Source: Bacteroidales bacterium (lineage in GTDB: Bacteria > Bacteroidota > Bacteroidia > Bacteroidales > JAFGUD01). From it: DNA of 40,008 bases. The stretch covers positions 1 through 40,008 of the forward strand of contig JAFGUD010000492.1 in NCBI GenBank assembly GCA_016938685.1, in the 5' to 3' direction. Below the pieces are notes generated by a model, which had not been told where the DNA came from, did not search any database, and saw only the letters and a program-made list of their open reading frames with translations. Each line of letters begins with the position of its first letter. Within the stretch, counting starts at the first letter, position 1. This document shows, one piece after another, positions 32,677 to 40,008 of the stretch. Position numbers and translations under genes: made by a program.

Positions 32677-33402
32677 ATGCAGGTTTTGAGAAAATATTTC
32701 ATTCAAATTATTAGCTCTTTACCGGATAAATTTATTACAAAAACCAGTATTTTTTTTAGTATGGAAGTAAAAAATAGAATAAAAAAAATATTTTTTTTTA
32801 TAGCCTTAATATCCGTTTTAGTTTTGGCTACTATATATATTCTCAAAATTAGCGACACAAACTCAATGAATTCTCAAAGTGGTACAGAAGTAGCAATTGT
32901 GAACTACAAAGCAGAGGTAGAAAAATATGCTTCCAATTACGATTTACCTTCGTCTTATTTAATGGCTTTAATTATGCTTGAATGTTCAGGCAAAAAAAAC
33001 ATTAAACCAAGATACGAACATCATATATTTTTAAAACTCCAAAAGTTTAGAGACGGAAAAATCGACAAATTTGAAGATCTTACGGTTGATGACGTTAAAG
33101 ACTTGTCTGACAAAGACTTAAAAGAAATGGCAAAATCCTATGGACCTTTTCAAATTATGGGTTACAAGTCAATTAAACTTGGCGTAAAAGTTGAAGATTT
33201 GCAGGATAAAAATGCAATAGCAATTGGCGTAAAATGGATTAACAACGAATACGGAAATTTACTTAGAGAAGGACGTTTTAAAGATGCTTTTCACATGCAC
33301 AATACCGGTAAAAAATTCCCACAAAGTGGCAAATCTGAAACTTACGATCCAAAATACGTAGATAACGGTTTGTATTATATACGTTACTTTAGTAATTTGT
33401 AA
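32677..33402 (+). CDS. Membrane-anchored muramidase-like / lytic enzyme
   Basis: This 241-residue protein has a transmembrane anchor (about 38-57, IFFFIALISVLVLATIYIL) and a lysozyme-like domain. ALIMLECSG holds Glu102, RYEHHIF holds Glu114, and KSYGPFQIMGYKSIKLG (154-170) matches the SxGxFQIMGxN block of N-acetylmuramidase and transglycosylase families. The RYEHHIF plus SYGPFQIMG pair looks closest to the N-acetylmuramidase group. It would cut peptidoglycan from the inner-membrane face. An alternative start at 32761 would leave only a short tail before the anchor. It is converging with the GT-C gene. Confidence 0.8.
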   Translation: MQVLRKYFIQIISSLPDKFITKTSIFFSMEVKNRIKKIFFFIALISVLVLATIYILKISDTNSMNSQSGTEVAIVNYKAEVEKYASNYDLPSSYLMALIMLECSGKKNIKPRYEHHIFLKLQKFRDGKIDKFEDLTVDDVKDLSDKDLKEMAKSYGPFQIMGYKSIKLGVKVEDLQDKNAIAIGVKWINNEYGNLLREGRFKDAFHMHNTGKKFPQSGKSETYDPKYVDNGLYYIRYFSNL

Positions 33403-33432
33403 ACACATTTTAAAATCTTCAAAATGCTTTAT

Positions 33433-35364
33433 TTATTCCTGATATAAAAACAGCAGAAAATTATCTATTTTTTGCTCTTGCCTGCCGTAATTCCACAAAT
33501 ACAAACTCGCAATATCCTCTTTGTTTTTAATTCTACTTAAGTCAATGTCTAATTGAATATTATAGAATTGCTCATTGCAAGTATTTACATTTTCAAATTC
33601 GTTGATTTTATAAGCTTTGTAATAGTAATTATTCTCATTTTTATCTTTTATTTGAAATACTAATCTAAGGTTATTGCTCTCAAAATCAGTGATTTCCAGA
33701 CATAAACTAACATGAGCATGAATACTATCTATGCTATGTGGATATTTATTGAAATCAATAAAAGTATTGAACATAAATTCAGCATTCGAAGCAAAAATAA
33801 CAGAACTATCATGTTTGACTTCAGATGTCGAAATATTGGAATTTTTGTAATATTTCAGTATCTGAATATTTTTAAAATCATTTGTATCTATTTTGTTTTC
33901 AACCAATAAACTGTCAGAATATTCAGGAACTTTTGTTTTTCTGAATATCTTTATTGAAAAATCATAATTGTTTAAAGTTTTAATATTTGGTTTAGGTATA
34001 TTCTCATAAATAAGCTCATAAGAGGGATTTTCGGTAAGATATTCAAGCTTTATACGTCCCTCGTTTTGTGCATAATGAGCATCCCAAATAATAATTTCTC
34101 CTTCTTTAACATCAGATTGTATTTTCATATAGTCCAGTTGCCATCTTTTTAACTTTGGATTTTCAAAAGGATCTTCATTATAAAAATATGCAAAATAAGG
34201 AAAGAAATAATAAACAGTTTCATTTTTATATTCAGTATTTATAAATTCAGTTGCTTGAATAAAAGCCAATTCTTCTCTGTTGAATTTTGCCGGAATAGAA
34301 TAAATATTAAAAACATCATTGATTAAAATAAAGGATAAAATAACAGTCAATAAATATGTAACATATTTTTTATTAAATTTTTTCGTTAGATAATTAATAG
34401 GTTTTAGAGAGATAATTGTAGCCAAAGGAGAAACTCCTGCAATAACTCTAATTAAACCAAGCGATCCACCTAACCCTTTCCACCAAACAAAAGAATGAGC
34501 CGCAAAATAGCCTAAAAGTATTGCTATAATCAATATAAAATTGAAATTTTTGCTTTTAAAAAAATTACCTTCTTTTTTAATAACAGTTTTAATTGTTTCA
34601 ATCAAAACAATAACAATTCCGATTAAAGTCAAAAAAGTAATTGGTAATCCGAATATTTTTCTAGAATTATTAACAAAATGTAATAAATCTCCATGACCAT
34701 AAACAGGACTCTTTTTTCGATATGGAAATTGATGGATAATCCAAAGGAAATCATCAAAAATAAACATGCCAACGACACTAAAAAACACATAAGCAAATAC
34801 AATAAAAGGAAGTGCTTTGAATTGTTTTTTCAACACATAAGCAGCAGTAAATATTATTTGCACTACAATTCCTTCGTTTCGGACAAAAATCAGGAACGAA
34901 ACCACAATTGCAGACCAGATAAATCTTTCTTTTATAAATAGATAAATTGACAAAACAATAACAAATGAAAATAAAATTTCAGTCATACCGGAAAGCATCA
35001 AAACAGCGTAAATAGGTGTAAAAACGACTAAAACAGTTGTAAGAATGAAGTTTTTTATTTCAAGTTTTTCAGCAATTTTGCACGAAAAAAAAGCGGTTAA
35101 AAGTCCTAAAATAACATTCAAAATTCTCACACCAAAAAGATCAAACTGAGCAAAAGGAGAAGCTAAAATAGTATAAAGAGGTTTTCCCCAATGATCGAAA
35201 AATAATTTATGATGAGTAAAAGAGTATTTGCTAATTAAAAAATGTTGAAATTCATCGGCACCTCCAACTGATGTTTCACTGTTTAAAAGAATAATGCCAA
35301 ATGCAATAAAAATCAGCAACAAAAAAAGAAATTTGAAAATATTATGCTTAAAAATATCAGTCAT
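33433..35364 (-). CDS. GT-C-type glycosyltransferase-like membrane protein
   Basis: This protein of about 643 residues has some ten transmembrane helices in the N-terminal 370 residues, then a soluble C-terminal region with an FISRI-like beta-sandwich. The first extracytoplasmic loop has GGADEFQHFLISKY (Asp37-Glu38), the acidic pair typical of GT-C enzymes that use polyprenyl-phosphate sugars, followed by HWGKPLYTILASPF. The acceptor may be the beta-helix lipoprotein encoded just upstream, or a surface glycan. I start at ATG 35364, 25 bases after the upstream stop; an upstream frame start would overlap that gene. Last gene of a four-gene operon. Confidence 0.8.
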   Translation of the reverse strand: MTDIFKHNIFKFLFLLLIFIAFGIILLNSETSVGGADEFQHFLISKYSFTHHKLFFDHWGKPLYTILASPFAQFDLFGVRILNVILGLLTAFFSCKIAEKLEIKNFILTTVLVVFTPIYAVLMLSGMTEILFSFVIVLSIYLFIKERFIWSAIVVSFLIFVRNEGIVVQIIFTAAYVLKKQFKALPFIVFAYVFFSVVGMFIFDDFLWIIHQFPYRKKSPVYGHGDLLHFVNNSRKIFGLPITFLTLIGIVIVLIETIKTVIKKEGNFFKSKNFNFILIIAILLGYFAAHSFVWWKGLGGSLGLIRVIAGVSPLATIISLKPINYLTKKFNKKYVTYLLTVILSFILINDVFNIYSIPAKFNREELAFIQATEFINTEYKNETVYYFFPYFAYFYNEDPFENPKLKRWQLDYMKIQSDVKEGEIIIWDAHYAQNEGRIKLEYLTENPSYELIYENIPKPNIKTLNNYDFSIKIFRKTKVPEYSDSLLVENKIDTNDFKNIQILKYYKNSNISTSEVKHDSSVIFASNAEFMFNTFIDFNKYPHSIDSIHAHVSLCLEITDFESNNLRLVFQIKDKNENNYYYKAYKINEFENVNTCNEQFYNIQLDIDLSRIKNKEDIASLYLWNYGRQEQKIDNFLLFLYQE

Positions 35365-35389
35365 CAATTTATATGTTTTAATGCAATAA

Positions 35390-38335
35390 TCAATAGAACA
35401 AAGAAGCAACGTCCTTATGTTTCCCTTCTATTTTTAGTCCATCTAGAATGAAAGTAGAATTTTCTTCTATCAGTGACATTTGAATAAAATTATCGGCTTT
35501 TAAGTTATCCGCAAATATTTTTGCTGGTCCATATTCAGGTTTTTTCTGAAAAGCAGCCAAAACATAAGTTACATTAGATATTGACGTATTTGAAATTGTC
35601 AACACCGACTTGTCTTTTGAAGCAAATCCAATATTTCCTCTGTCAATATTACAATCTCGAATAATCAAATGTGAAGCTTCGCCGCCGCTTACAGCTTTAT
35701 CAGAAGCATTAAAAATATCACAGCCCACAATTTCAATCTCGCTTGTAGAAAAATCTATCGCATCATTTCCAAGATTTTCAAATTTACAATTTGTTACCTT
35801 TCCTGTACAAAAATCAGAGTCAAAAGCATCGGAGAATGAGTTAAAAAACAAACTGTTAGAAACATCAAAATTTGAACGAACAATATTCAAATCATCTTCA
35901 CATTCATTATTTATAAATTCACAATTGTTTATTCTTGATTCACATTCGTATATAGTTACTGCGCCGGTAAGCCCCCACCCTTTGTAATTAAAAGTATTCA
36001 ATCCATCAAAAACAGCATAATCCATTTCAACTTTTCCTGCTTGCAATACAGTAAAACCACGTGCAGATTTGTCAGAAGAAATTATTTTAACTGGTTTGTT
36101 TTTTGTGCCATTTATATAAACAGCTGAGTATGAAAGAAATCCACCGCCTTCAATGAAGTCAATTTCTGTCGCTGCTTCAAAAATCACGTTAAAATATTGA
36201 GGAATAACAACAATTTCATTTATTGTCTGTTTGCCACTAAAAATAACATTTGAGCCGGCAATTTCATAGTAATTCTGATTTGGAAACTTATTATTCTGTT
36301 CCAATTCCTGACGAGGCGACCAGGCAGTTGGTTCAGGCCATTTCATAACCGGAATTTCAACCTTATTTTTGCCATCACTAACAACAATAAAATCAACATC
36401 ATCAGAAATATTTACATCTTTTTTATAATCATTTGATACAAAAGAATTTACTTTTTCAGGTTTAATTGAGAAAATTCCTTTTGAATTGCCATACTTAACA
36501 GCCTCTAAATCAGCTAGATAAAAATTTACAATTCTTAAATTTGTAACACCAAAACTGGAAGATTGTGTATAAATATTAACGTAATCTTTAATAAAATTGG
36601 GATTTGCCTCTTCGTTAAATTTATCAGGTTTTGAATTAGGTAATAAGATGCTACTATAAAGCCCATTTTCTATTTTTTCTTTAAAAATTGGTAATACTTC
36701 CTGGATTTGTTGAGAATGAGTATAAAAAATGTCTTTATCAAATTGACTGTCCGGAAATTCTTTAAGCAAAATACTTTGATAATAACTAATTTCGTCTTCG
36801 TAATAATTGAAGACACTATCCCAATAATTTTTTTGAGAATACTTATCCAAATAAAAAAGATAATAATTTAGAAAAACAGTATCCTGAAACAAGTAATAAT
36901 TTGGTATAAATTCAGGTTTCAGGCTTGAAATATCAGGATTAAAATATCCAAAAAATATACTGTCGGTTAAATGAAAAAAACCTTCGCCTACAAAATTATC
37001 ATAAGCAATCAGCTCCAATTTTGAAGTAACAGGATTGTAATAATATCTTTGATTATGCCATCGCAAACCATGATAACCTTGCATTACATCAGTTAAAGCG
37101 TACCATTTTGCCGTTTTTTCAACGTCAAAAAGGTCTGATATTTTAGTAAGTCCCCATTTATACTGAAATAGAAGATTTTGAGCAATGTTATATTCTTCTC
37201 TTAGTGTTGAATTTTCAATAATTTTATTTTCACCAAACGGAACTATTTTACTTGCTTCGTATAGCGGATAATTATACCATTTTTCATTTTTTTCATGTTC
37301 AATAATTAAATCCCAAAAAGAATCTTCGGTAAATTTAAGAATTGGTCCTTCTCTTCGTTTTGCAGACTCAATAAGCTGTTTTTGAAAATGCTCCTCAAAG
37401 GCATACAATCCCAAAAAGTTATCATTCATCTGCCCGTACACAAATCCATATCTTGGTGCGAGTAAATCTTCGCTTCTGAAAAGTGTATATAAAAACCACT
37501 GATTCAAATAAAATCTTACGGAAGGATTCTGAATTGAAAAAACTTTCATTCCTCTGAATGATTTATCATTTCGAATTTTAATTCTAAAAGACCATTTCTG
37601 ACCAGCAAGATGATCAAGCCAATCGCCTTTAAGCCTCATTTTTATTTTATAATTATCATCACCATAAAGTACAATTCCTTTTACCCAACTGTCATCATCT
37701 GTGCTAAGAATACCTTGTTCTAATGCAAATTCGCGTTGTTCTTTTATGTTATTTAATTCAGGTTCGTCAAGATAAATCCAAAACAAAGTATCAGCCATCC
37801 CTAAATCCCGAAGTAAATATGGTTTAAGCTGGAAATCATCTACATAAGCTGTTTTCCCGCCAGCATTCCATATATAAAAAGAAAACTTTTTATTTTTAAA
37901 TTTATCAGAAATAGAAAAAATTAAGCTGATTTTATTCCACCCGGAACTGTCTTTTTCAACAATTGTAGAAGATCTAAGGTAAAAAGTTGAATCGCTTTGA
38001 ACAACGGCAAAAACTTTCTCATCTCCGCCATATTGCCAAAAACTTAACTGATACATAAAATCACTATGAATATTTACCTTGGTGGTAAACGCAAAAAGAT
38101 TGATGCTATCAACTTTCAGTGAGTTTTGTCCTGATTTAGAAATAGTATTATCCAGCAAATTTAAACCATGAAAATAAATATGAGGATTATTTTCATCTAC
38201 TAAAATAGTATCACTATCAAATTTTTCAGCTGTGCATAAAAATTCATCTACTGGTTTGTTTCCAATATTACACGATGCAAAAAATAAAGCCAAAACTATA
38301 GTGACTTTAAAAATAATTTTGCTAATCGAGGACAT
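35390..38335 (-). CDS. CotH-kinase-like lipoprotein with beta-helix domain
   Basis: This protein of about 981 residues has a lipoprotein signal (MSSISKIIFKVTIVLALFFASC, Cys22). An N-terminal beta-sandwich (about 60-180) is followed by a CotH-like kinase domain (about 210-560): IKMRLKGDWLDHLAGQKWSFRIK, YGFVYGQMNDNFLGLYAFEEHF, and LELIAYDNFVGEG with the metal-site Asp. The last 250 residues form a right-handed beta-helix (CEFINNECEDDL, DSDFCTGKVTNCKFENLGNDAIDF). CotH proteins are atypical surface protein kinases. The ATG overlaps the last 14 bases of the VTC-domain gene, so translation is coupled. It probably acts on the outer face of the cell. Confidence 0.8.
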   Translation of the reverse strand: MSSISKIIFKVTIVLALFFASCNIGNKPVDEFLCTAEKFDSDTILVDENNPHIYFHGLNLLDNTISKSGQNSLKVDSINLFAFTTKVNIHSDFMYQLSFWQYGGDEKVFAVVQSDSTFYLRSSTIVEKDSSGWNKISLIFSISDKFKNKKFSFYIWNAGGKTAYVDDFQLKPYLLRDLGMADTLFWIYLDEPELNNIKEQREFALEQGILSTDDDSWVKGIVLYGDDNYKIKMRLKGDWLDHLAGQKWSFRIKIRNDKSFRGMKVFSIQNPSVRFYLNQWFLYTLFRSEDLLAPRYGFVYGQMNDNFLGLYAFEEHFQKQLIESAKRREGPILKFTEDSFWDLIIEHEKNEKWYNYPLYEASKIVPFGENKIIENSTLREEYNIAQNLLFQYKWGLTKISDLFDVEKTAKWYALTDVMQGYHGLRWHNQRYYYNPVTSKLELIAYDNFVGEGFFHLTDSIFFGYFNPDISSLKPEFIPNYYLFQDTVFLNYYLFYLDKYSQKNYWDSVFNYYEDEISYYQSILLKEFPDSQFDKDIFYTHSQQIQEVLPIFKEKIENGLYSSILLPNSKPDKFNEEANPNFIKDYVNIYTQSSSFGVTNLRIVNFYLADLEAVKYGNSKGIFSIKPEKVNSFVSNDYKKDVNISDDVDFIVVSDGKNKVEIPVMKWPEPTAWSPRQELEQNNKFPNQNYYEIAGSNVIFSGKQTINEIVVIPQYFNVIFEAATEIDFIEGGGFLSYSAVYINGTKNKPVKIISSDKSARGFTVLQAGKVEMDYAVFDGLNTFNYKGWGLTGAVTIYECESRINNCEFINNECEDDLNIVRSNFDVSNSLFFNSFSDAFDSDFCTGKVTNCKFENLGNDAIDFSTSEIEIVGCDIFNASDKAVSGGEASHLIIRDCNIDRGNIGFASKDKSVLTISNTSISNVTYVLAAFQKKPEYGPAKIFADNLKADNFIQMSLIEENSTFILDGLKIEGKHKDVASLFY

Positions 38336-39032
38336 CGTAAAAAAGTTCGACTCCGGTAACATATTTTGAATTTTTTGTGAGTCTAAATGGCAATTTATTA
38401 CTAATTTTTGTGGCTTCTTTATTGAGTACATTGTCATATTTTAGCTCAATTACAACATTCTGCATATCTTTATGAAAAAATCTTCCAATTTTGATTTGAT
38501 TTTGAACAGGAAAATATGAAATATCCTTGTCAATTGTTATTCTAAAATCCTGACTAAAATCTCTAAAATATTTTCTGCTGTATCTGTTTATTATTGATGG
38601 TTTCAGGCTTCCGACTCTCAATAAAACGTCTTCGGGTAAATCTGATTGTTTTAGAATATCTGAAAAATCATGAATTTTAAAATTTTCCGAAAATTCAAAC
38701 GGTTTAAGTTTAAAAGAACGTTTTGTTCCAACAGTACCTTGTTTTATTTTAAGTTCAAGAATTGGTTCTTCTATAAAACCGAACAAATCACCATACCAAC
38801 GAATTCTAAATTTCACTCTGTCTGTCCTGCCAACAGCGTTATCATAGTAAAAATCAAAACGAGGTGTGTCAAAATACACATTATTGATAAATCTCTGCTG
38901 ATAAATCTCTGAAAATCCGGCAGGATGAATTTTAATAACTTGTTCTGTTTGAAAAGAATTCAAAGAATCAGCTAAATATTTTCGTTCGTATCTGAAACCT
39001 TTTAGTTCTGTATAATCCTGAACTTCTGTCAT
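38322..39032 (-). CDS. VTC-domain protein (polyphosphate polymerase-like)
   Basis: This 236-residue protein has the VTC tunnel-domain signature: GFRYERKYLAD near 12-22, VYFDTPRFDFYYDNAVGRTDRVKFRIRWYG near 52-80, ILELKIKQGTVGTKRSF near 90-106, INRYSRKYF near 141 and VVIELKYDN near 205. In yeast Vtc4 this domain makes polyphosphate from ATP. The basic and acidic residues lining the tunnel (R, K, E in YERKY, RIRWYG, LELK, ELKYD) are conserved here. It is cytosolic. It starts one base after the DUF4956 gene ends and overlaps the CotH gene, so the three form one translational unit. The actual product in bacteria with this gene order is not established. Confidence 0.88.
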   Translation of the reverse strand: MTEVQDYTELKGFRYERKYLADSLNSFQTEQVIKIHPAGFSEIYQQRFINNVYFDTPRFDFYYDNAVGRTDRVKFRIRWYGDLFGFIEEPILELKIKQGTVGTKRSFKLKPFEFSENFKIHDFSDILKQSDLPEDVLLRVGSLKPSIINRYSRKYFRDFSQDFRITIDKDISYFPVQNQIKIGRFFHKDMQNVVIELKYDNVLNKEATKISNKLPFRLTKNSKYVTGVELFYDVLD

Positions 39033-39710
39033 TTAAACAATTTTGTTGTCGATAAACGAAATTCGGATATCTTCGGAAATAGCCTTAATTTCAGATTTGC
39101 ATTTTTCTATGCTTGCAATATCCTGACTTTCAATCAGAAAAGCAGTTTCAAAAGTGTCTTTATCTTCGTCGAATCGTTTTATTTGGTATTTTTTAAAATA
39201 TTTTGCTATTATTTCTTCTGTTTTTGTCAATGAAAGGTCTTTGTTTGAAGCACTTATACTCAAAAATAAATTATTGACATCTGATTTTGTGCCAATAAGA
39301 AATCGCCCCCAAATAACTAACATTATTATACCAAAAGCAACAATTGTAACAAGTCTAAGGTTAGCTCCAAGGCCAAGCCCAATAGAAATAACTAAAAACA
39401 AATATGCTAATTCTTCCGGTTCTTTGATAGCCGCGCGAAAACGAACAATTGAAAGAGCTCCTACCAAACCCAGTGACAAAGCTAACGATGATTTTACAAC
39501 AGAAATAATCAACATTGTTGTAAAACCTAATAAAATAAACATTGCAGCAAACGATTTTCGGTTTGATAAACTTTTCCCGCATTTTCTGTATGTAAGTTCA
39601 AGCGCCCAGGTTAAAAGTAAAACCAATAATGCATTGATAAGAAAATCAGGAAGTTGAATTTGTTCTTCCTGTGTAACCAAAAATTTTTGGAATAGTTCCC
39701 ACTTATTCAT
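39033..39710 (-). CDS. DUF4956 membrane protein
   Basis: This 225-residue protein has four transmembrane helices (about 22-40, 52-71, 75-92, 104-139) and a C-terminal ferredoxin-like soluble domain. SLGLVGALSIVRFRAAIKEPEELAYLFLVISIGLGLGANL is the family signature. The family commonly occurs with VTC-domain and CotH genes, as here, suggesting a joint membrane complex; its biochemical role is unknown. First gene of the operon, with a promoter at 39797-39823. Confidence 0.88.
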   Translation of the reverse strand: MNKWELFQKFLVTQEEQIQLPDFLINALLVLLLTWALELTYRKCGKSLSNRKSFAAMFILLGFTTMLIISVVKSSLALSLGLVGALSIVRFRAAIKEPEELAYLFLVISIGLGLGANLRLVTIVAFGIIMLVIWGRFLIGTKSDVNNLFLSISASNKDLSLTKTEEIIAKYFKKYQIKRFDEDKDTFETAFLIESQDIASIEKCKSEIKAISEDIRISFIDNKIV

Positions 39711-39796
39711 GTGTCTCTTTTTTTTATTTAATAAAATTGCTTTTGAAATTTGAGTAAGTATTTTTTTGCAAAAAACCTAGAAATTCAAATAAGCGA

Positions 39797-39823
39797 CAAA
39801 AGTAAAAATTTACAAATACACAA
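39797..39823 (-). promoter_or_regulatory. Promoter of the DUF4956-VTC-CotH operon
   Basis: On the minus strand TTG (39823-39821), 16-base spacer, then TACTTTTG (39804-39797), an exact TAnnTTTG match. The leader would be about 80 bases. Confidence 0.5.
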
Positions 39824-39831
39824 AAAATGTT

Positions 39832-39960
39832 TTACTCTTTTTTAATTTTTTCACCACAATATTTGCAAAAAACAGAATCGTCATCTTCAATTTCAGAATT
39901 ACAATTTTCGCATTTTTTCTTTTTATACCAAATTGTTAAAATAATTCCGAGAATTATTTT
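39832..39960 (-). pseudogene. 3' end of a membrane zinc-ribbon protein gene
   Basis: The frame encodes KIILGIILTIWYKKKKCENC...FCKYCGEKIKKE: the end of a hydrophobic segment followed by a zinc ribbon (CENC, CKYC) and stop. It is closed upstream by an in-frame TAA at 39961-39963, and a hairpin element sits 9 bases further. No ATG start exists in the open part. It could be a truncated gene, a gene with a third in-frame stop, or an N-terminus in another frame outside the window. Confidence 0.5.
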
Positions 39961-39972
39961 TTACAAGTTGTT

Positions 39973-39995
39973 CCCGAAATATTTCGGGACAAGTA
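39973..39995. repeat. Second copy of the small hairpin unit
   Basis: Arms CCCGAAA and TTTCGGG pair around a TAT loop-like centre and the unit ends ACAAGTA, the same ends as the 24-nt insertion at 2855-2878. It lies at the broken 5' side of the zinc-ribbon remnant. Confidence 0.8.
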
Positions 39996-40008
39996 ATGCC
40001 GATTGACT

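Noticed and set aside
35610-35987. 125-codon plus-strand open frame
   Set aside because: Antisense to the beta-helix part of the CotH-like gene; open only because of its composition.
39154-39657. 167-codon plus-strand open frame
   Set aside because: It is the antisense shadow of the DUF4956 gene, which has clear transmembrane helices and family motifs.

Overview
The window looks like a chromosome segment from a member of the Bacteroidota, probably an anaerobic or microaerophilic Bacteroidales-type organism. The evidence is strong AT richness, A-rich leaders without Shine-Dalgarno sites, several TAnnTTTG -7 boxes (the Bacteroidota sigma factor consensus), Bacteroidota-style lipoprotein signals ending in FSC/VSC, a type IX secretion plug-type protein, and MqnA of the futalosine menaquinone pathway. 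No tRNA, 5S/16S/23S rRNA, CRISPR array or recognisable transposase gene was seen.

Layout. 1-2.4 kb: a dipeptidyl-peptidase IV on the minus strand. 2.44-2.79 kb: the RNase P RNA gene. 3.0-6.5 kb, plus strand: dihydropyrimidinase/hydantoinase, a HxpB-type sugar phosphatase, a WlbB/WbpD-type sugar N-acetyltransferase, and a YwqK/MORN-like gene broken by an in-frame TAA. Small palindromic repeats lie between and inside the ends of these genes. 6.5-14.4 kb, minus strand: one co-directional block of TolC, membrane fusion protein, RND pump (split by an in-frame TAA), DUF2147 protein, LytS-type kinase and LytTR regulator, which reads as an efflux system with its own two-component system. 15.1-17.6 kb: an 849-residue molybdenum hydroxylase (2Fe-2S domains fused to the Mo-binding subunit, no FAD domain) of the selenium-dependent xanthine dehydrogenase type. 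A 90%-identical copy of its 3' end lies 1.5 kb downstream, next to zinc-ribbon protein genes. 19.6-24.3 kb: a phytase-like lipoprotein, mqnA, a TPR protein, rmlA and a small membrane protein ending in a clear terminator.

24.3-29.3 kb holds the least ordinary gene pair: a 1337-residue RecQ-like protein with an intact DEAH box but degenerate Walker A and arginine-finger motifs, followed by a membrane-anchored coiled-coil protein. 29.5-33.4 kb: a T9SS plug-type protein, a lipoprotein, a eukaryote-like sulfotransferase and a membrane-anchored muramidase-like enzyme. 33.4-39.7 kb, minus strand: a tightly packed operon of DUF4956 membrane protein, VTC-domain (polyphosphate polymerase-like) protein, CotH-kinase/beta-helix lipoprotein and GT-C glycosyltransferase-like membrane protein, which I read as a cell-surface phosphorylation or glycan-modification unit of unknown product. 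The window ends in a zinc-ribbon gene remnant beside a second copy of a small hairpin element.

The most notable signals are: (i) the degenerate helicase plus coiled-coil pair; (ii) the DUF4956-VTC-CotH-GT-C operon; (iii) a 24-nt hairpin unit cleanly inserted into one copy of an intergenic repeat; (iv) two genes 4.5 kb apart each broken by one in-frame TAA; (v) a 78-bp palindrome that supplies the end of a gene. All domain calls come from reading the sequence by eye; no database search was run.
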